From contig JALPQD010000241.1 of assembly GCA_023101885.1 (NCBI GenBank), positions 2,253,001 to 2,317,000 on the forward strand: a stretch of 64,000 bases of DNA, in the 5' to 3' direction. Below are positions 22,899 to 34,130 of the stretch, in pieces. The notes below the pieces were generated by a model. It ran no database searches. It worked only from the letters and a program-made list of their open reading frames with translations, and was not told the DNA's origin. Numbering within the stretch: the stretch's first letter is position 1; each line of letters starts with the position of its first letter. Origin of the DNA: Typhlomys cinereus. Taxonomy: Eukaryota; Chordata; Mammalia; Rodentia; Platacanthomyidae. The translations under genes were made by a program, and so were the position numbers.

Positions 22899-23960
22899 GT
22901 AGAAACCGCTCTGTGTCTTAAACTCTCCAAACTGGGATCATTGTGCATTCTATGTGAATGTTTTTCCCTAAGGAATAACCTACCATGTACTTTCTCTTTA
23001 ATGATTAAATCTTATTTCAGAAGTTATTTTAATGGTTCCTGAGTACCCATCACATGCAGGTATGTATCATAAGTTACTTAAGAAATTCTCTCTTGTCAAA
23101 CATTAAAATGATTTTTAGTGTTTCAATACTGCCAATATTGAAACAAGGATTTTCATAGTCCTAAATCTTTATGAATATCTCTGAATTTAAAAAATTAAGA
23201 ATGACAGGCAATCCCAAGGTAATGACTATACACTTTATTGTCTGGTTTTTTGACTTAATTTTCTAGGTTTATTAGCAGCTCTTGAAGCAGCTGAGGCCCC
23301 GGCTGCATTGCAGATGGGCAAAGCCTGCAGAGACTCTGAAGGGACTTCATGCCCTGGCTGGGGAAAGAAAGGCAGACAAGGGCGTGGAAGGTTGCCATGG
23401 AAACGCACTTCCTGGCTAGATACACATCCAAGCATCTCAGCCATGTCTCAGTCTGTGTGATGACGAATGGACATGAAGTGAGGACCCGCTCTGAACTCAG
23501 CAGCTTCGGAGCATATTCTGCACTTGCCAGTAGCCTTTATCCCCTTGTGCTTCCAATGGGAAGTAGGGCCTGAGTTGTGCTCACATATGAACACAGAAGT
23601 CGTAAAGGACTAATGCTTCGCTACCCACATTGTTGCAAATGCTTAGTGAGCATCAGCCCTTTCCAAGTCCACAAGTTTTGAATTGTGTATAACAGTGCCA
23701 CCAAGTGACAATGATCAATGTGCTTTGGTTTACAGTGGATGGGGGACTAGGAGAGAGACCCTAGGAAGATGTCAATCAGGGCTGGTCCTGTCCCTCCAGG
23801 TTTTCACTGCGGAACAAGTTCAATGTACGCCAGAGAATGGAAATGTGTTACTCATCCAGCAGCTCATGATTTGGAAGGCTCATGTTAGCAGAAGCCCAAG
23901 ACAGTGGGTCGCTTTAATTTTACTTTTTCTTTTTTGGTGGGGAGAGGGGAATGGCTAACT
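22899..23960. other. gene-free DNA
   Basis: Unassigned, apart from an RFX-like palindrome at 23391-23404 reported separately. Confidence 0.4.
23391..23404. promoter_or_regulatory. RFX/X-box-like palindrome
   Basis: GTTGCCATGGAAAC matches the RFX-type inverted repeat GTTGCC-N2-GGYAAC at all but one position. No promoter or gene is visible nearby, so function is only a possibility. Confidence 0.3.
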
Positions 23961-23963
23961 TTG

Positions 23964-23996
<33 letters not shown>

Positions 23997-24224
23997 ACCA
24001 GAGGGCACTGAGTTTACCTGTGGGGGACAAAGAATGACTTCGGGAATCATCCTGCATTGTTTCTACCTCCTTTTTCTTTGCTCTGGGATTTCCCAGGCTG
24101 TGCCCACCAGGGATGGAAGTACAGGCTATTTCCACTTGGCATTTTTCAGTGGGACATGGGATCAGAACTCAGGACTTTCTGCTTGTGAGACAGAGTCTTA
24201 ACCCTTGGGCCATCTCTCCAGCTC
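23961..24224 (-). mobile_element. DIP-like SINE, subfamily B
   Basis: (TG)n, ACCAGAGGGCACTGAG, GGGATTTCCCAGGC, GAACTCAGGACTTTCTGC and a reversed tRNA-like head ending GGGCCATCTCTCCAGC. Minus strand. Confidence 0.88.
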
Positions 24225-24244
24225 TGAAATAGTAAACTTTAACA

Positions 24245-24571
24245 CATTTTACTTTAGAAAAAAATTTTAAGTTATTTTTTAATTTCACAAGCATATTGAG
24301 TACTCATCCTTATTTCCCTACATCTCCCCTCCCTCCCATTTCCTCCCTTTCCTTCATCAATCCCTCTCATTCCCTCCCACCCTCCTGTCTGTATGCTTCT
24401 ATGGACCTCAGGCTTCACTCTGGCTTGTCTACTCTGTGGGGATTTATGCCTCTGTGGCATACCAAGTTGCCTCTTTTTGGACCACCCCACTGATAGGGGA
24501 TTTCCCTTTAGGCCCCAAGGTTTCCACTGTATGTTCTTACTGTAGAAAAAAAATGTAAACCTTTTGTATTA
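24245..24571 (-). mobile_element. possible old L1 3' UTR
   Basis: AAGCATATTGAGTACTCATCC followed by a CCCTCCC-rich tract has the layout of an older L1 3' terminal box and polypurine tract in reverse. Family assignment is uncertain. Confidence 0.4.
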
Positions 24572-25218
24572 GTCAAGTTTCTCTGAAGAAAGAGAATCTC
24601 TAAAATGTGGTATATAAAGTAAGTTTATTAAATTAACTTATAATAAAAAAATAGTGTCCTTCAAAGTAGCCACCCACAGCTGCTTCATTTTTGACCAGAA
24701 TGTCCACAAAGTCAAAAGATCCCAAGAGGGTCTCAAGCCTTTACTTCTCTGGAAGGTCGAAGACGTTGGGTTCTGATGTCAGGGAAGAACTGCTGGGCTC
24801 TGTTGTCAGCGATGAACAAGGGAACCGCAACAAGGCCTAGAGAGGAGGCTTCAAAGGCAGTGGGAACAGCGGCAACGTGGAAAGGATGACGCTTTGCATT
24901 AGGCAAGGACGGAGGCAGCAGCAGCAGCAACAAAGAAGGCCATGATGCTCTAAAAGTGAATGACCTTGAGCGAAGCTTGAAGAGTAGACTCCACAGCAAG
25001 TTGACACAAGATAAGGGAAGAGCAAGTCCCTCCTCCTTGCACTTCCTGTTATCTGATCCACCACTGGAAAGTACTACCCACTATGGACTGGGTTTTCCAC
25101 AGCAATCATCAATCAAGTATCTGCAGACTTGTTCAGGGGCCATTCCAACCATTAACCCTCCACAGCTGCACCCCAGTCTGCAACTGTCAATTTGATATCA
25201 AAATGAAACCATAACACC
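24572..25218 (-). mobile_element. ERVL/MLT2-like LTR relic
   Basis: One edge reads GTATTAGTCAAGTTTCTCTG and the other CTGTCAATTTGATATCAAAA..CCATAACACC. These are the reversed ends of MLT2-type ERVL long terminal repeats as I recall their consensus. It is a solo, decayed LTR with no internal retroviral gene. Confidence 0.5.
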
Positions 25219-25224
25219 TTTTAA

Positions 25225-25243
25225 AATTAGTTATTTATTAGAC

Positions 25244-25277
<34 letters not shown>

Positions 25278-25466
25278 TGAGAGATTGAGGGAAGGACAAA
25301 GAGTGAGAAAAAAGATGCATATACATGCATGACACACAGGTTGAAGTCAGAAGACAACTTTTGAAGTCAGTTCTTTCCTTCCACCATGTAAACTCCAGGG
25401 ATTGAGCTCAGGTCACTAAGTTTACAAGTCAGCATCTTACCCATTAAGATATCTCACCAACCCAAC
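25225..25466 (-). mobile_element. B3 SINE with (GA)n
   Basis: A GAGA-rich run at about 25240-25285, then AAGTCAGAAGACAACTT, CCTTCCACCATGTAAACTCC, GGGATTGAGCTCAGGTCAC and ACCCATTAAGATATCTCACC: a reversed B3. Confidence 0.65.
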
Positions 25467-25629
25467 ACATTTTATTTCTGTTTATCTAAAAGGACTATGA
25501 ACTTGTTCTAATAAATTCGGGAACTATAGAAAGATTAAAGTAAACATTTCTTTCGCTTAAGCAGATGTTACTTTCAAACTAGTTTTTGTGAGCTAACATT
25601 CAAAGTAATGGGATCTATCATGGCATCTT

Positions 25630-25793
25630 CATACACATAAAAAGCATGGCTTTTTAGAACAGTTTTAGCTTCACAGCAAAATTGAACAAAAGACTCAGAG
25701 AGCTCCCATATATTCTCTGCCCCCGAACTCAGCTTCCCTATTAAAACCATCTCACATAAGAGTGGTACACATGTTTCATTCAATAAACCTGCT
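25630..25793. mobile_element. ancient mammalian L1 fragment (part 1)
   Basis: AGAACAGTTTTAGCTTCACAG..CTCACATAAGAGTGGTACAC is a phrase of ancient mammalian L1 3' regions. It continues at 26625, so later insertions split it. Orientation not assigned. Confidence 0.5.
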
Positions 25794-25804
25794 AGTATTC
25801 TGTG

Positions 25805-26188
25805 CATGTATGTGGGTGTGTGTGTGTGAAGGTGTGTGTGTGTATGTGTGTGTATGTGTGTTTGTATGTGTATAGGTGCGAGTGTGTGTGTGCAGGTGCA
25901 TATATACGTGTATAAGTATGCACGTGGAGGTCCAAGGTTGATGCTGGGAATCTTCTTTGATATTTATAAAGGATTCTTATGTTGTGGAAGGGTCTCTCAG
26001 TTGAGCCCAGAGCTAGTGGATGTGGTTAGTTCGACTTGCTAGCTTGCTCTGGGGATCCCCTCTTTGCCTTTCAAGGGCCAGAATTATTGGCTGGCTGCTA
26101 TGCCCACCTGGCATGTATGTGGGGATCAAAACTCCAGTCCTTATGTTTGTATGGCAAGTGCTTTAACCATTGAGTCACCTGCCCACCC
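25805..26188 (-). mobile_element. B3 SINE with TG-rich tail
   Basis: Irregular TG repeat at 25815-25895, then GTGGAGGTCCAAGGTTGATG..TATGTGGGGATCAAAACTCC..AAGTGCTTTAACCATTGAG. A reversed B3-type element sitting inside the ancient L1. Confidence 0.6.
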
Positions 26189-26624
26189 CTGTACCTGCTG
26201 TTAAAAAACAAACTTTCAATAACTTGAGCTTATTAATCTAGTTTAGCTTTGATGAGCAATTGATCAAATGGACAGAACTTTATTTATGAAATAGAAAGAT
26301 GTAAAGTTTGACATGGAGGAAGGTGGTTTCTGTAAGGTATCTCAAGCAGGAGAGAGAAGAGGCAGACTGGTCCACACCAGGTCCTGCACATTGCTTTCTA
26401 TAGGGGTTAAAGCAATGGGACTTTCTTACCTTGCTGGCTGAACCGGGCTTACATAGAGGTCTGACTATTTATCCCTTGGGTGATAATATCTTATCTTATA
26501 TCATAATCTTATATCTTAGAGGTGAACCATCTACGTTTCTATTTGTGGCTTGTAAACCATTTTAGGTGACTTGTTGGGTTCCAGTGCTGGGGTCAAGTCT
26601 TCATCAGGGGCTTCCCATACCCTT
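26189..26624. other. unassigned DNA
   Basis: Separates the B3 from the resumption of the ancient L1. Contains ATCTTATATC-type tandem repetition near 26486-26520. No family recognised. Confidence 0.35.
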
Positions 26625-27189
26625 CACCCCACACTCCATGGACACATCATTATTACCCAGAATCCAGAGTTTCATTAGAGCCCACTGTTGGTGCGTTTTA
26701 TACTCAGGATTGACAGATGTATAGTGCCATGTAACCATCATTGTAGTGCCATACAAAACATCATTGAAAATGACATATTGAAGTCTAATATTTTTGATAT
26801 TTATCTCCTCTTGTGTTTTCTGGGGCTCCTGGATCTGTTTAGTAATTGATATTGTTATTAATAATAATATTAGTATTGCTATTACTTTAAACATTGCTTC
26901 TGTTTCCTTTTCTTCCCCCCATATTAACATTATACAGTTGTTTCACATTCTCGGATATTCTGTTCCATTTTTCTAGTATTTTTTTCAGGTTGGGAAGTTT
27001 CCCTTGATGTTTCCTTAAGATCAGAGATTCTCTTCAACCCATGACCAGTTTACTACTGATGTGCAAGGCACTCATCATTTCAGTTACTGTTTCCCAGCTG
27101 TTCCAACTCTGCTCATCCAGCCCACCTACTCCTACACATCGTCATGTGCTTAGTATGCTGACCATAGTTATTTGAGTGCTTTTTCTTTT
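26625..27189. mobile_element. ancient mammalian L1 fragment (part 2)
   Basis: GGACACATCATTATTACCCAG..GACAGATGTATAGTGCCATG directly follows, in the ancient L1 consensus, the phrase ending at 25793. The downstream part (26990-27180) is less clear. Confidence 0.45.
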
Positions 27190-27296
27190 GAGCCAGGGTC
27201 TCACTGTGTAGCCCAGGTTGGCCTTAAACTTTTGAATCTCTTGCCTTAGCCTCTTAAGGGCTAGGCTTATAGGCTTGGACCACTGTACCCAACCCT
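27190..27296 (-). mobile_element. B1-like SINE
   Basis: GAGCCAGGGTCTCACTGTGTA..CCCAGGTTGGCCTTAAACTT..CCACTGTACCCAACC: a reversed, diverged 7SL-derived SINE. Confidence 0.7.
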
Positions 27297-27660
27297 AGTT
27301 GTTTTAAATTCATGGTCTGGTAAATCCAACATCCTTGCCTTATCTGAATTCGTAATTTCAAATTGTATTTGATTTTCTGCACGCATTGTGATTTTTGTTG
27401 AAAGCTGTGGAGCTGATGTACAGGGTGCAAGGAACATGGGTGGGCAAAGTGTGGAGAAGGAAAACCTGCTGTGTTTCTCTGGTTAGGTCTCTTAACACTG
27501 CACCATTGAGCTAGGAACTGTACAGATGCCGCTCAGTGCCTGGGACAGGTTGGCTACAGGAGGTTGAACTGGGTACGTTCTTTCCTCTAGGTTGCTTAGG
27601 GTCTCCTCAAACTTTAACAGGTTAGGCTACAGTAAAATAGTGTCCTGAAGGTAGGCCTTC

Positions 27661-28015
27661 TGTGATAGCCGATCTTCATTTGTCAAGTTCACTGGACTTA
27701 GAATCACCATGGAACCACACCTTTGGGCATGCTACTGTGGTTGCTTCCAAAGGGGTTTACCAGAGAAGGGAAGACTCACCCTGAATGTGTGCAGCACCAT
27801 ATTTGATTCCTATCTCAGGCTGAATAAAAAGGGGAAAAAGGAGAAGGCAAACTGAGCCCCAGAATCTCTCTCTCTCTGCTTCCTGAATGCAGAAGCTGTA
27901 TGTTCAGCCACCCCAGCCTCCTGCCCCCATGCCCTCCTCGCACGATGGACTGTATCTTCTCAAACACAAAACCAACCAATCCTTATTTCCTTAAGTTGTG
28001 CTTGTCACAGAAACA
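27661..28015 (+). mobile_element. ERVL-like solo LTR (copy 1 of inverted pair)
   Basis: TGTGATAGCCGATCTTCATT..GTCAAGTTCACTGGACTTAG..CACCCTGAATGTGTGCAGCA..GGCTGAATAAAAAGG..CTTAAGTTG. It aligns along its length with the reverse complement of 29697-30041 and has the TGTGATRG..GTCAAC start of ERVL-type LTRs. Confidence 0.6.
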
Positions 28016-28983
28016 ATCAAACACGATATATTTTATGATGAGAACAGAGTGTGCTCTGTTGTGTTTAAGAAGCGTCACCATCTCTTCTCCCTGCTGGGAA
28101 CATAAGGGAATATTCTGTGAATCTCTACGAGAGAGCCTGGGTAGCCTCTGCACCTTAAATTCATAAAGTATGGGGGTCTCCTGAATAACGGTCTCACTGG
28201 AGCACACATATCACCAAGCTTCCAATTCCTCAGTTGCAGGTCTGGTTCCCAAGGAGGGTTTTTTTTTTTCCTGAAGTTATTATTTTTTTTTAACCTGTCA
28301 TTGGTTTCTTTGAGTTTAGGGCAGTGGTTATTTGCTGGAGGCACAGAACCATCTTTGATGGACGCAGGAGGAGTTGTTGATATGTTAATCTCCATTATTT
28401 TACTTGTTAGGATGGCAGTGGTGACTTTCAATTATTTTTTCATGTCCAACTGGAAACTGAAGGTCTTAGGAACATAATTAAATATGCCTGTAGGTTTTTG
28501 AATTAGACTTAGACTTTGCTAGCTATTTTGATCACACATATATCATGTATGTATACAATTTATATGTACATATAAAATAGGTAACTGCTTTTGTAAAAAT
28601 TCAATTAAACTTTACATAGTTTTGTATTTAGACTTTTTACTTAATCATCTCATTTGCATTTTTTGTGTCATTAAATAAATCTTGCTGTAGGAGTTACCAT
28701 TATTGAATGTAGTCAAGACAGCACAGAATAAAATTCACTCATGAAGTTGAGAAAAGGATCAGTTAAAAAGTACTGATGACTTCTGAGCTTTTAGGGTAGC
28801 ATAAAATTATTTTTGTGCAGTGAAAATATGTATATTAAGCACTGTCATCTGTGTTGGGATTATAAAGATAAATAGGACATAGGTTTTGGCTTCAGGGTTT
28901 ATGCATAGTTAAAGAGAAGGGTCACTAATATATAGCGATAGGAAAAATGGTTAGTACTATGACATGCATGCATTTGCAAGGCA
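28016..28983. other. gene-free DNA
   Basis: AT-rich. T-runs near 28259-28292. No exon or clear repeat. Confidence 0.4.
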
Positions 28984-29136
28984 TGTGTCATGGTTTGAAT
29001 GTGAATCGTCTCCCACAGGCACAAGCTTAGCTGAGGTTGATGTTTGGAAAAGTAGTGGCACGTTTAGAAGGTAAAGCTCTGCTGGAGGAAGACATGTCAC
29101 AGGGGGCGGGCCTTGAGGTTGGGTAGTCCCTCAGCT
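28984..29136 (+). mobile_element. MaLR-like LTR 5' fragment
   Basis: TGTCATGGTTTGAATGTGAA..CTCCCACAGGC..GGGGGCGGGCCTTGAGG is the start of a rodent MaLR-type LTR. It is cut off by the B3 that follows. Confidence 0.45.
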
Positions 29137-29157
29137 ACATTTTCTTTCTTTCTTTCC

Positions 29158-29320
29158 TTTTTAAATTGAGAGAGAGAGAGAGAGAACATGAATTGCATGA
29201 TGGACAGGAGACAACGTTTAGAAATAGCTCTTTCCTTCCACCATATAGATTGCCAGAGATCCAACTCAGGTTGCCAGTTTGTGAGCAGGTGCCTTACCCA
29301 CTGAGCTATCTCACCAGTCC
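29158..29320 (-). mobile_element. B3 SINE
   Basis: (GA)n, GGACAGGAGACAACG, CTTTCCTTCCACCATATAG, GATCCAACTCAGGTTGCC and CTTACCCACTGAGCTATCTC: a reversed B3 tRNA-like head. Confidence 0.7.
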
Positions 29321-29696
29321 TCAGCTGAATTTGTCAATTATGACAAGAGGAAGGGAAGAACAAACATCCTGAGCAGAGGTGACACCCATGCAGAGCTGGG
29401 GTGTGGGAATCAACAGTCATAATATATTGACCCAAGACAGTCAAGACCTGGCTTGGTCAGAGGCCCCAACTTTCTCCTTGATTGCTCATTTCATTTTGGT
29501 CTCGAGGCTCATATTTTTCTTGAAAAGTGAACAGAAATTCATAGTTATAATTCTATGTAGATCCGAGTCCATCATCCGACAGTCTCTGGTGAGGTCAGGG
29601 CAGTGCTCAAGGACTCTATTCTACAAGCCACCAAACAAAGTTAGTGTGTGGGATTTTGCTAAACAGAGTTAAAGTTTAACTATGTGACTTTTCTCA
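29321..29696. other. gene-free DNA
   Basis: Nothing recognised. Confidence 0.35.
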
Positions 29697-30041
29697 TTAT
29701 TGTGAAAAAAATACGACAAATGTAACTTAAGGAAGAGTTTATTTTGGTTCATATTGTACAGCTTCAGAGCATCCTAGTGACAGGAGTGTGAGGCAGCTAG
29801 TCACATGGTATCTGCGTCCAAGAGGCAGAGAGATACACGATGGTGCTCAGCTGGCTTTCTTTGTTCTTTTTTATTCATTCTTGGAACCAGACCATGGGAT
29901 GATGCTGCCCACATTCAGGGTGGGTTTTCCCTCCTCTTAAACCTGTCTTGAAATACCTTGAGACACATACCCAGAGGTGTGTTTCCATGGAGATTCTATA
30001 TTCAGTCTAGTTGACAATGAAGATTAACTATCACAAAGGGT
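29697..30041 (-). mobile_element. ERVL-like solo LTR (copy 2 of inverted pair)
   Basis: Its reverse complement begins TGTGATAGTTAATCTTCATT, then GTCAACTAGACTGAAT..CACCCTGAATGTGGGCAGCA..GAATGAATAAAAAAG, matching 27661-28015 in order and content. No TSD or internal retroviral sequence seen. Confidence 0.6.
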
Positions 30042-30253
30042 AAATGTCATTCATCTGAAATTTTCACTTAGTTGGTGTGTTCAAAAACATGGCTTTTAAC
30101 TTCTGCATGACAAAGGAAATGTTCAGCACAGTGATATATGGGAGAAATATTTTGTCAACTATACTGCACACAGGAAATTCACATTTAGAATCAACAAATG
30201 GACAATTCAACTGAACAGACCGTTTTTGTTTTAGTATTTTTAAAACTCTATCA

Positions 30254-30256
30254 TTC

Positions 30257-30323
<67 letters not shown>

Positions 30324-30362
30324 ATCTACCTATCTATCTACCTATCTACCTACCTACCTATC
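30254..30362. repeat. (ATCT)n / (ACCT)n tetranucleotide array
   Basis: About 17 perfect ATCT units followed by about 9 degenerate ATCT/ACCT units, abutting the (TG)n of the next SINE. Confidence 0.95.
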
Positions 30363-30542
30363 TTGTGTGTGTGTGTGTGTGTGTGTATCAGAGGGCACTG
30401 TGTGTTCCTGTGGAGGACCAAGGTGACTTCAGAAATCATGGTGGATTGCTTCTTCCTCCTTTTTGCTTTGCTCTGGGATTTCCCAGGCTCCACCCACCAG
30501 GGGTGGAGGTGTAGACCGCTGTCTTTTCTGCCTGGCATTTTT
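30363..30542 (-). mobile_element. DIP-like SINE, subfamily B (left part)
   Basis: (TG)n, ATCAGAGGGCACTGTG, GGGATTTCCCAGGC and CTGCCTGGCATTTTT. Interrupted by an L1 at 30543. The head half resumes at 31668. Confidence 0.9.
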
Positions 30543-31651
30543 AAAAATATTTATTTTGCTATTCATACAAACTTAATAGGTACCCCGTCCCTTCTCTCCA
30601 CCCCTCCCTGAACCCCCTTGCATTCTCCCCTCTTTTCCTCTTCCTTTTGCCCCCTTCCCCCAATCCCTGGAGCATCCTTTAGTGTGAATGTCAAACTTCT
30701 CTCTGCGTCCTCTACTCTAATAATGTGTTAAGGATTCAGTAGCATTGCCTAGAACCCTTTCTTGTGCTCCCCTTTAGTATGGGAACACTGTTGTGACTGT
30801 TAATCCCTTGCCTCTAAGGATCCTAGTGCCTGTGATTCATGCTAGACTTTGGGGGATCATTGATATGTCAGTCATTGCTGAGGTCATGCAAAGTCCTAGT
30901 ATCGTTACTTCAGCCCTAACTTGTGTGGAGTATCTTGCATATTGTTACTCCTTCCCATCTTTAGGCTCTTACAATCTTACTGTCCCCTCTTCTGCAAATT
31001 TCTCTGAATTTTAGGATGGGGGGAGATTTGGCTGGTCTGGTTCTAGGTGATTAATGTAGGGTCTCTGATGTTCTGAATTATGGTTTGTTGTTATTTTCAG
31101 TTTTGCTGTTCCTGTGCCACCCTTGGCTCCATCCTGATTGGTATTGGATGTCACTGCCTAGCCAGAGATAAAAAGGCTGTTAAAATAGAGTCTTACTATA
31201 AGAGTAGATTCAAAGGTAGATGGAATAAGAGTAGGAGACTGTGTGTGTGTGTGTTAGTCTCCCATTTGCAGGATGGTTACCATCTATCTGCCAGACTCTA
31301 TGCCTTTCCTGACTGGTGAGATCAACCCCCTCAGTTGCAAGTGACCAGGAAGGAAAGTGAGTGAGCTTAACCAGATGTCTCACTACTTACTTGCAGTACT
31401 TGTTGGTGACCTATTTTCTCTGCTGTAGCCTGATCCCCTCTATCCTTGTTTGGGGGGGAGGAGGGCCCTCCTTCCTCTTCCCTCTTATAATCTTTGCAAT
31501 TACGGTAAGTATTACAGAGATTTGTCTTTGAATATGTTGCTAAGTGGGTTTGGTACTAGGATCTACCTGTTAGGGAGTGGATGGATGCTTAATTTTCTGT
31601 GTCTGGGATATTTCACTCAATATAATTTTTTCTAATTCCATCCATTTCCCG
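30543..31651 (-). mobile_element. 5'-truncated L1 inserted in a SINE
   Basis: AT-rich tail side, terminal box TTCATACAAACTTAATAGG, C-rich tract, full 3' UTR and the end of ORF2 to TCCATCCATTTCCC. TSD TCTGCCTGGCATTTTT at 30527-30542 and 31652-31667 consists of the host SINE's own sequence, so the L1 is younger than the SINE. Confidence 0.94.
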
Positions 31652-31667
31652 TCTGCCTGGCATTTTT

Positions 31668-31747
31668 TTATGTGGGATCTGGGATCTGAACTCAGGACCT
31701 TCTGCTTGTGAGGCAGAGTTTTACCCCCTGAGCCATCTCTCCAGCTC
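31668..31747 (-). mobile_element. DIP-like SINE, subfamily B (right part, tRNA-like head)
   Basis: GGGATCTGAACTCAGGACC..TTGTGAGGCAGAG..GAGCCATCTCTCCAGCTC completes the SINE begun at 30363. Confidence 0.9.
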
Positions 31748-32198
31748 TGAAGAGACTGTAAAAAAGAGATAGGAACGGCCGATAAGAGGGTTATCAAACT
31801 AGTACTGACTAGTTTGATCACAACTCTTTAAAATTGCTTTTTTCCTCTCCTTCTTCATTCCTAGAGTTGCTGATTCTTGTATTCTGGGTTTATCCCACAA
31901 ATAAACATGGGCATGCAAACCCTTGCCTCGGTCTGTTTTCAAGGAAAACTTAGGCGACTCCATTTGGTGTTCACAAGGGGTCTGGAAAATAGTCCTGTGA
32001 CTGTCTCACTTGCTGGTCAGATAGCAGCAAAACCTCATTTTTGGTAGTGGGAAGGAGGGTTTTTCTCTCTGTCGCATGTAATTCTAATTCAATCAACTTG
32101 ACTTTCTCTGATGGACAATTGTAATGAGGAGCAGGTGTTGTAAGTAGGGGAGTCTCCGCAGGGAAGCAAACTTTGTTTGCCCTCTTTTTCCCATTTAC
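31748..32198. other. gene-free DNA
   Basis: Nothing recognised. A short inverted ACTAGT-containing patch (AAACTAGTACTGACTAGTTT) lies at about 31796-31816. Confidence 0.4.
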
Positions 32199-32378
32199 CA
32201 ATTGTGTGTGTATGTGTGCACGTGCCCATGATGCACGTAGAGGTTAGAGGATAAGTTGCAGGGGTCAGTCTCCATTCTCTCCTTCTCAGTTCTGTCTGAG
32301 TTCTAGGTATTGAACTCAGGTCATTAAGCTTGCAGACAAGCACCTTTATCCACTCAGTCATCTTCTGGTATCCCCTAG
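32199..32378 (-). mobile_element. B3 SINE
   Basis: TGTGCACGTGCCCATGATGCACG..GAGGATAAGTTGCAGGGGTC..TATTGAACTCAGGTCATTAAG..TTATCCACTCAGTCATC: a reversed B3. Confidence 0.7.
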
Positions 32379-32479
32379 TTTTAATGTCAGTAGCAAGCAG
32401 AGCCTTTTACTTCCTCTTTTCCATACAGGAGAAGGGAAAAATGGTTCTTAGAATAATTTAAAAATTTTTTTTCTTTCAG

Positions 32480-32716
32480 GGCTGGAGAGATGGCTCAGGG
32501 GTTAAGACTCTATCTCACAAGCAGAAGGTCATGAATTCCGGGATCAGGTCCTATGTGAAAAATGCCAGGCGAAAAAGGCAGAGGTCTGTACTTCCGGCCC
32601 TGGTGGACGGAGCCTGGAAAATCCCAGAGCAAAGCGAAAAGGAGGTAGAAGCAATACAATGTGATTTCCGAAGTCACACTTGGTCCTCCACAGGGACACA
32701 CAGTGAGTGCCCTCTG

Positions 32717-32753
<37 letters not shown>

Positions 32754-32773
32754 AAATAAACAAATAAAATATT
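32480..32773 (+). mobile_element. DIP-like SINE, subfamily B
   Basis: GGCTGGAGAGATGGCTCAGG head with A box, a degenerate B box, GGAGCCTGGAAAATCCCAGA body, CAGTGAGTGCCCTCTG, (CA)n at 32721-32750 and an ATAAAATAAACAAATAAAA tail. TSD ending TTTTTTTCTTTCAG at about 32463-32479 and 32774-32789. Confidence 0.92.
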
Positions 32774-32789
32774 AATTTTTTTCTTTCAG

Positions 32790-33844
32790 TAAGACCTACT
32801 ACACCTACAATCATTTTCTGTTGCAAAGAAATGTCGTTAGCATGTGTTTCAGAATAAGTCAGAGGCAGGCTGGCTAGAACCTACTTCTGGAATTACCTAT
32901 TTGGCCAGTCATGGGCCATACACAGGATTCTCATCTTTCTAACCTCTACACTTGCTGAGGTAGACTGGATTTGATCCTGAGAAATGGTCACAATGTCCAC
33001 TGTACCCTCTCTTCCTGCTCCCTTGATAACTACTTTTTTTTGAGATCATATTTAAAATATCACTTCTTTTCTGAAGACTTTGGAGAGGCGGTTCTGTCTC
33101 TCTCCTGCTTTATCTGAACTCCTGTGGGCTGAGGAGTGGCTTTTGAAAGCACAGCTTTTGGAGCTAATTTGCCTAACTTCTGAGCTGTGTGACTTTGCAA
33201 AACATGTCTAACCTCTCTCTGAATCTCTATGCTTAATTTATAAGTATGAAGGCATTTTGCAGAGTTGCTGTAAACAGTAAATAGATCAGGATGAATATGG
33301 TTTTAGTGCAATGTTTGTTATATGTAGGTGCTCAATAATGTCAGCTGTACACTAAATGGATATTTAAAATATGATTTAAAATTTTTGGTTGGTATCCAAA
33401 TAAATGAGTTTCACTGTCATTTTCAGGCATATATGTAACAATTAAAATACATTTCATTTTTACATATCTGTCTCATGATTTTACTTGTAGTCATTTTGTG
33501 TTTCCAGTGTCTGTCTGGATGGATGACTGAAGACATAGAACAGAGATTCCATACATAGTGTGAGGAAGAGAGTGCTGGGGAAAATTGGAATAGGAACGGA
33601 GTTGCCTGGGTGGATTTAGGAGGAAAGGTGCGAGGCAGCAGGTAAGCCAACTTTTATAGTCAAGCGCTCTGAACAACATTGGTAGGTGTAAGTATAAAGA
33701 TACAGTAGAAAAAAATGAACATGAAACATTTGGAGATATAGATTAATATCTCTGGAGTTTGGAGCCAACATGTGGAAGAGCCAAGACTATATGAATAGAA
33801 GAATGTTTCTTGGAAAGGAATCAGACTTTGGAATTGCACCATTT
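32790..33844. other. gene-free DNA containing a MIR
   Basis: At about 33140-33345, GAGCTGTGTGACTTTGCAAA..CTAACCTCTCTCTGAATCTC..TATGTAGGTGCTCAATAATG is a plus-strand MIR relic. The remainder is unassigned. Confidence 0.55.
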
Positions 33845-34130
33845 TTTAAAATTTATTCTTTTAGCATCTCATATATGAATATAGTGAATTTATGATAAAG
33901 ACCTTAATCCCAATCTTATTCCTCCTCCTTTTCTCTTCCTGCCAGTCTCCATGTCTTTTCACATGCGTAGCCCACTGAGTTTTATCAGGGTTGCCTTGAA
34001 TGGCATGAGTCTAAGTATTTGCTGGAACGTGAATCATACATCAGTGGGCATAGCATTGAGAAAAGCAACTTCCCTCCCCTAACCATCAGCATCAACACTT
34101 ATCAGTCTCCCAGGGATGTAAGAATTACAC
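33845..34130 (-). mobile_element. old rodent L1 3' UTR copy
   Basis: TCTCTTCCTGCCAGTCTCCATGTC..ACATGCGTAGCCCACTGAG..TCAGGGTTGCCTTGAATGG parallels 13225-13300. Third copy of the older L1 3' UTR family. Confidence 0.5.

Noticed and set aside
24572..30041. Endogenous retrovirus with genes
   Set aside because: Only solo LTR-like pieces are seen. No gag, pol or env-like frame lies between them.
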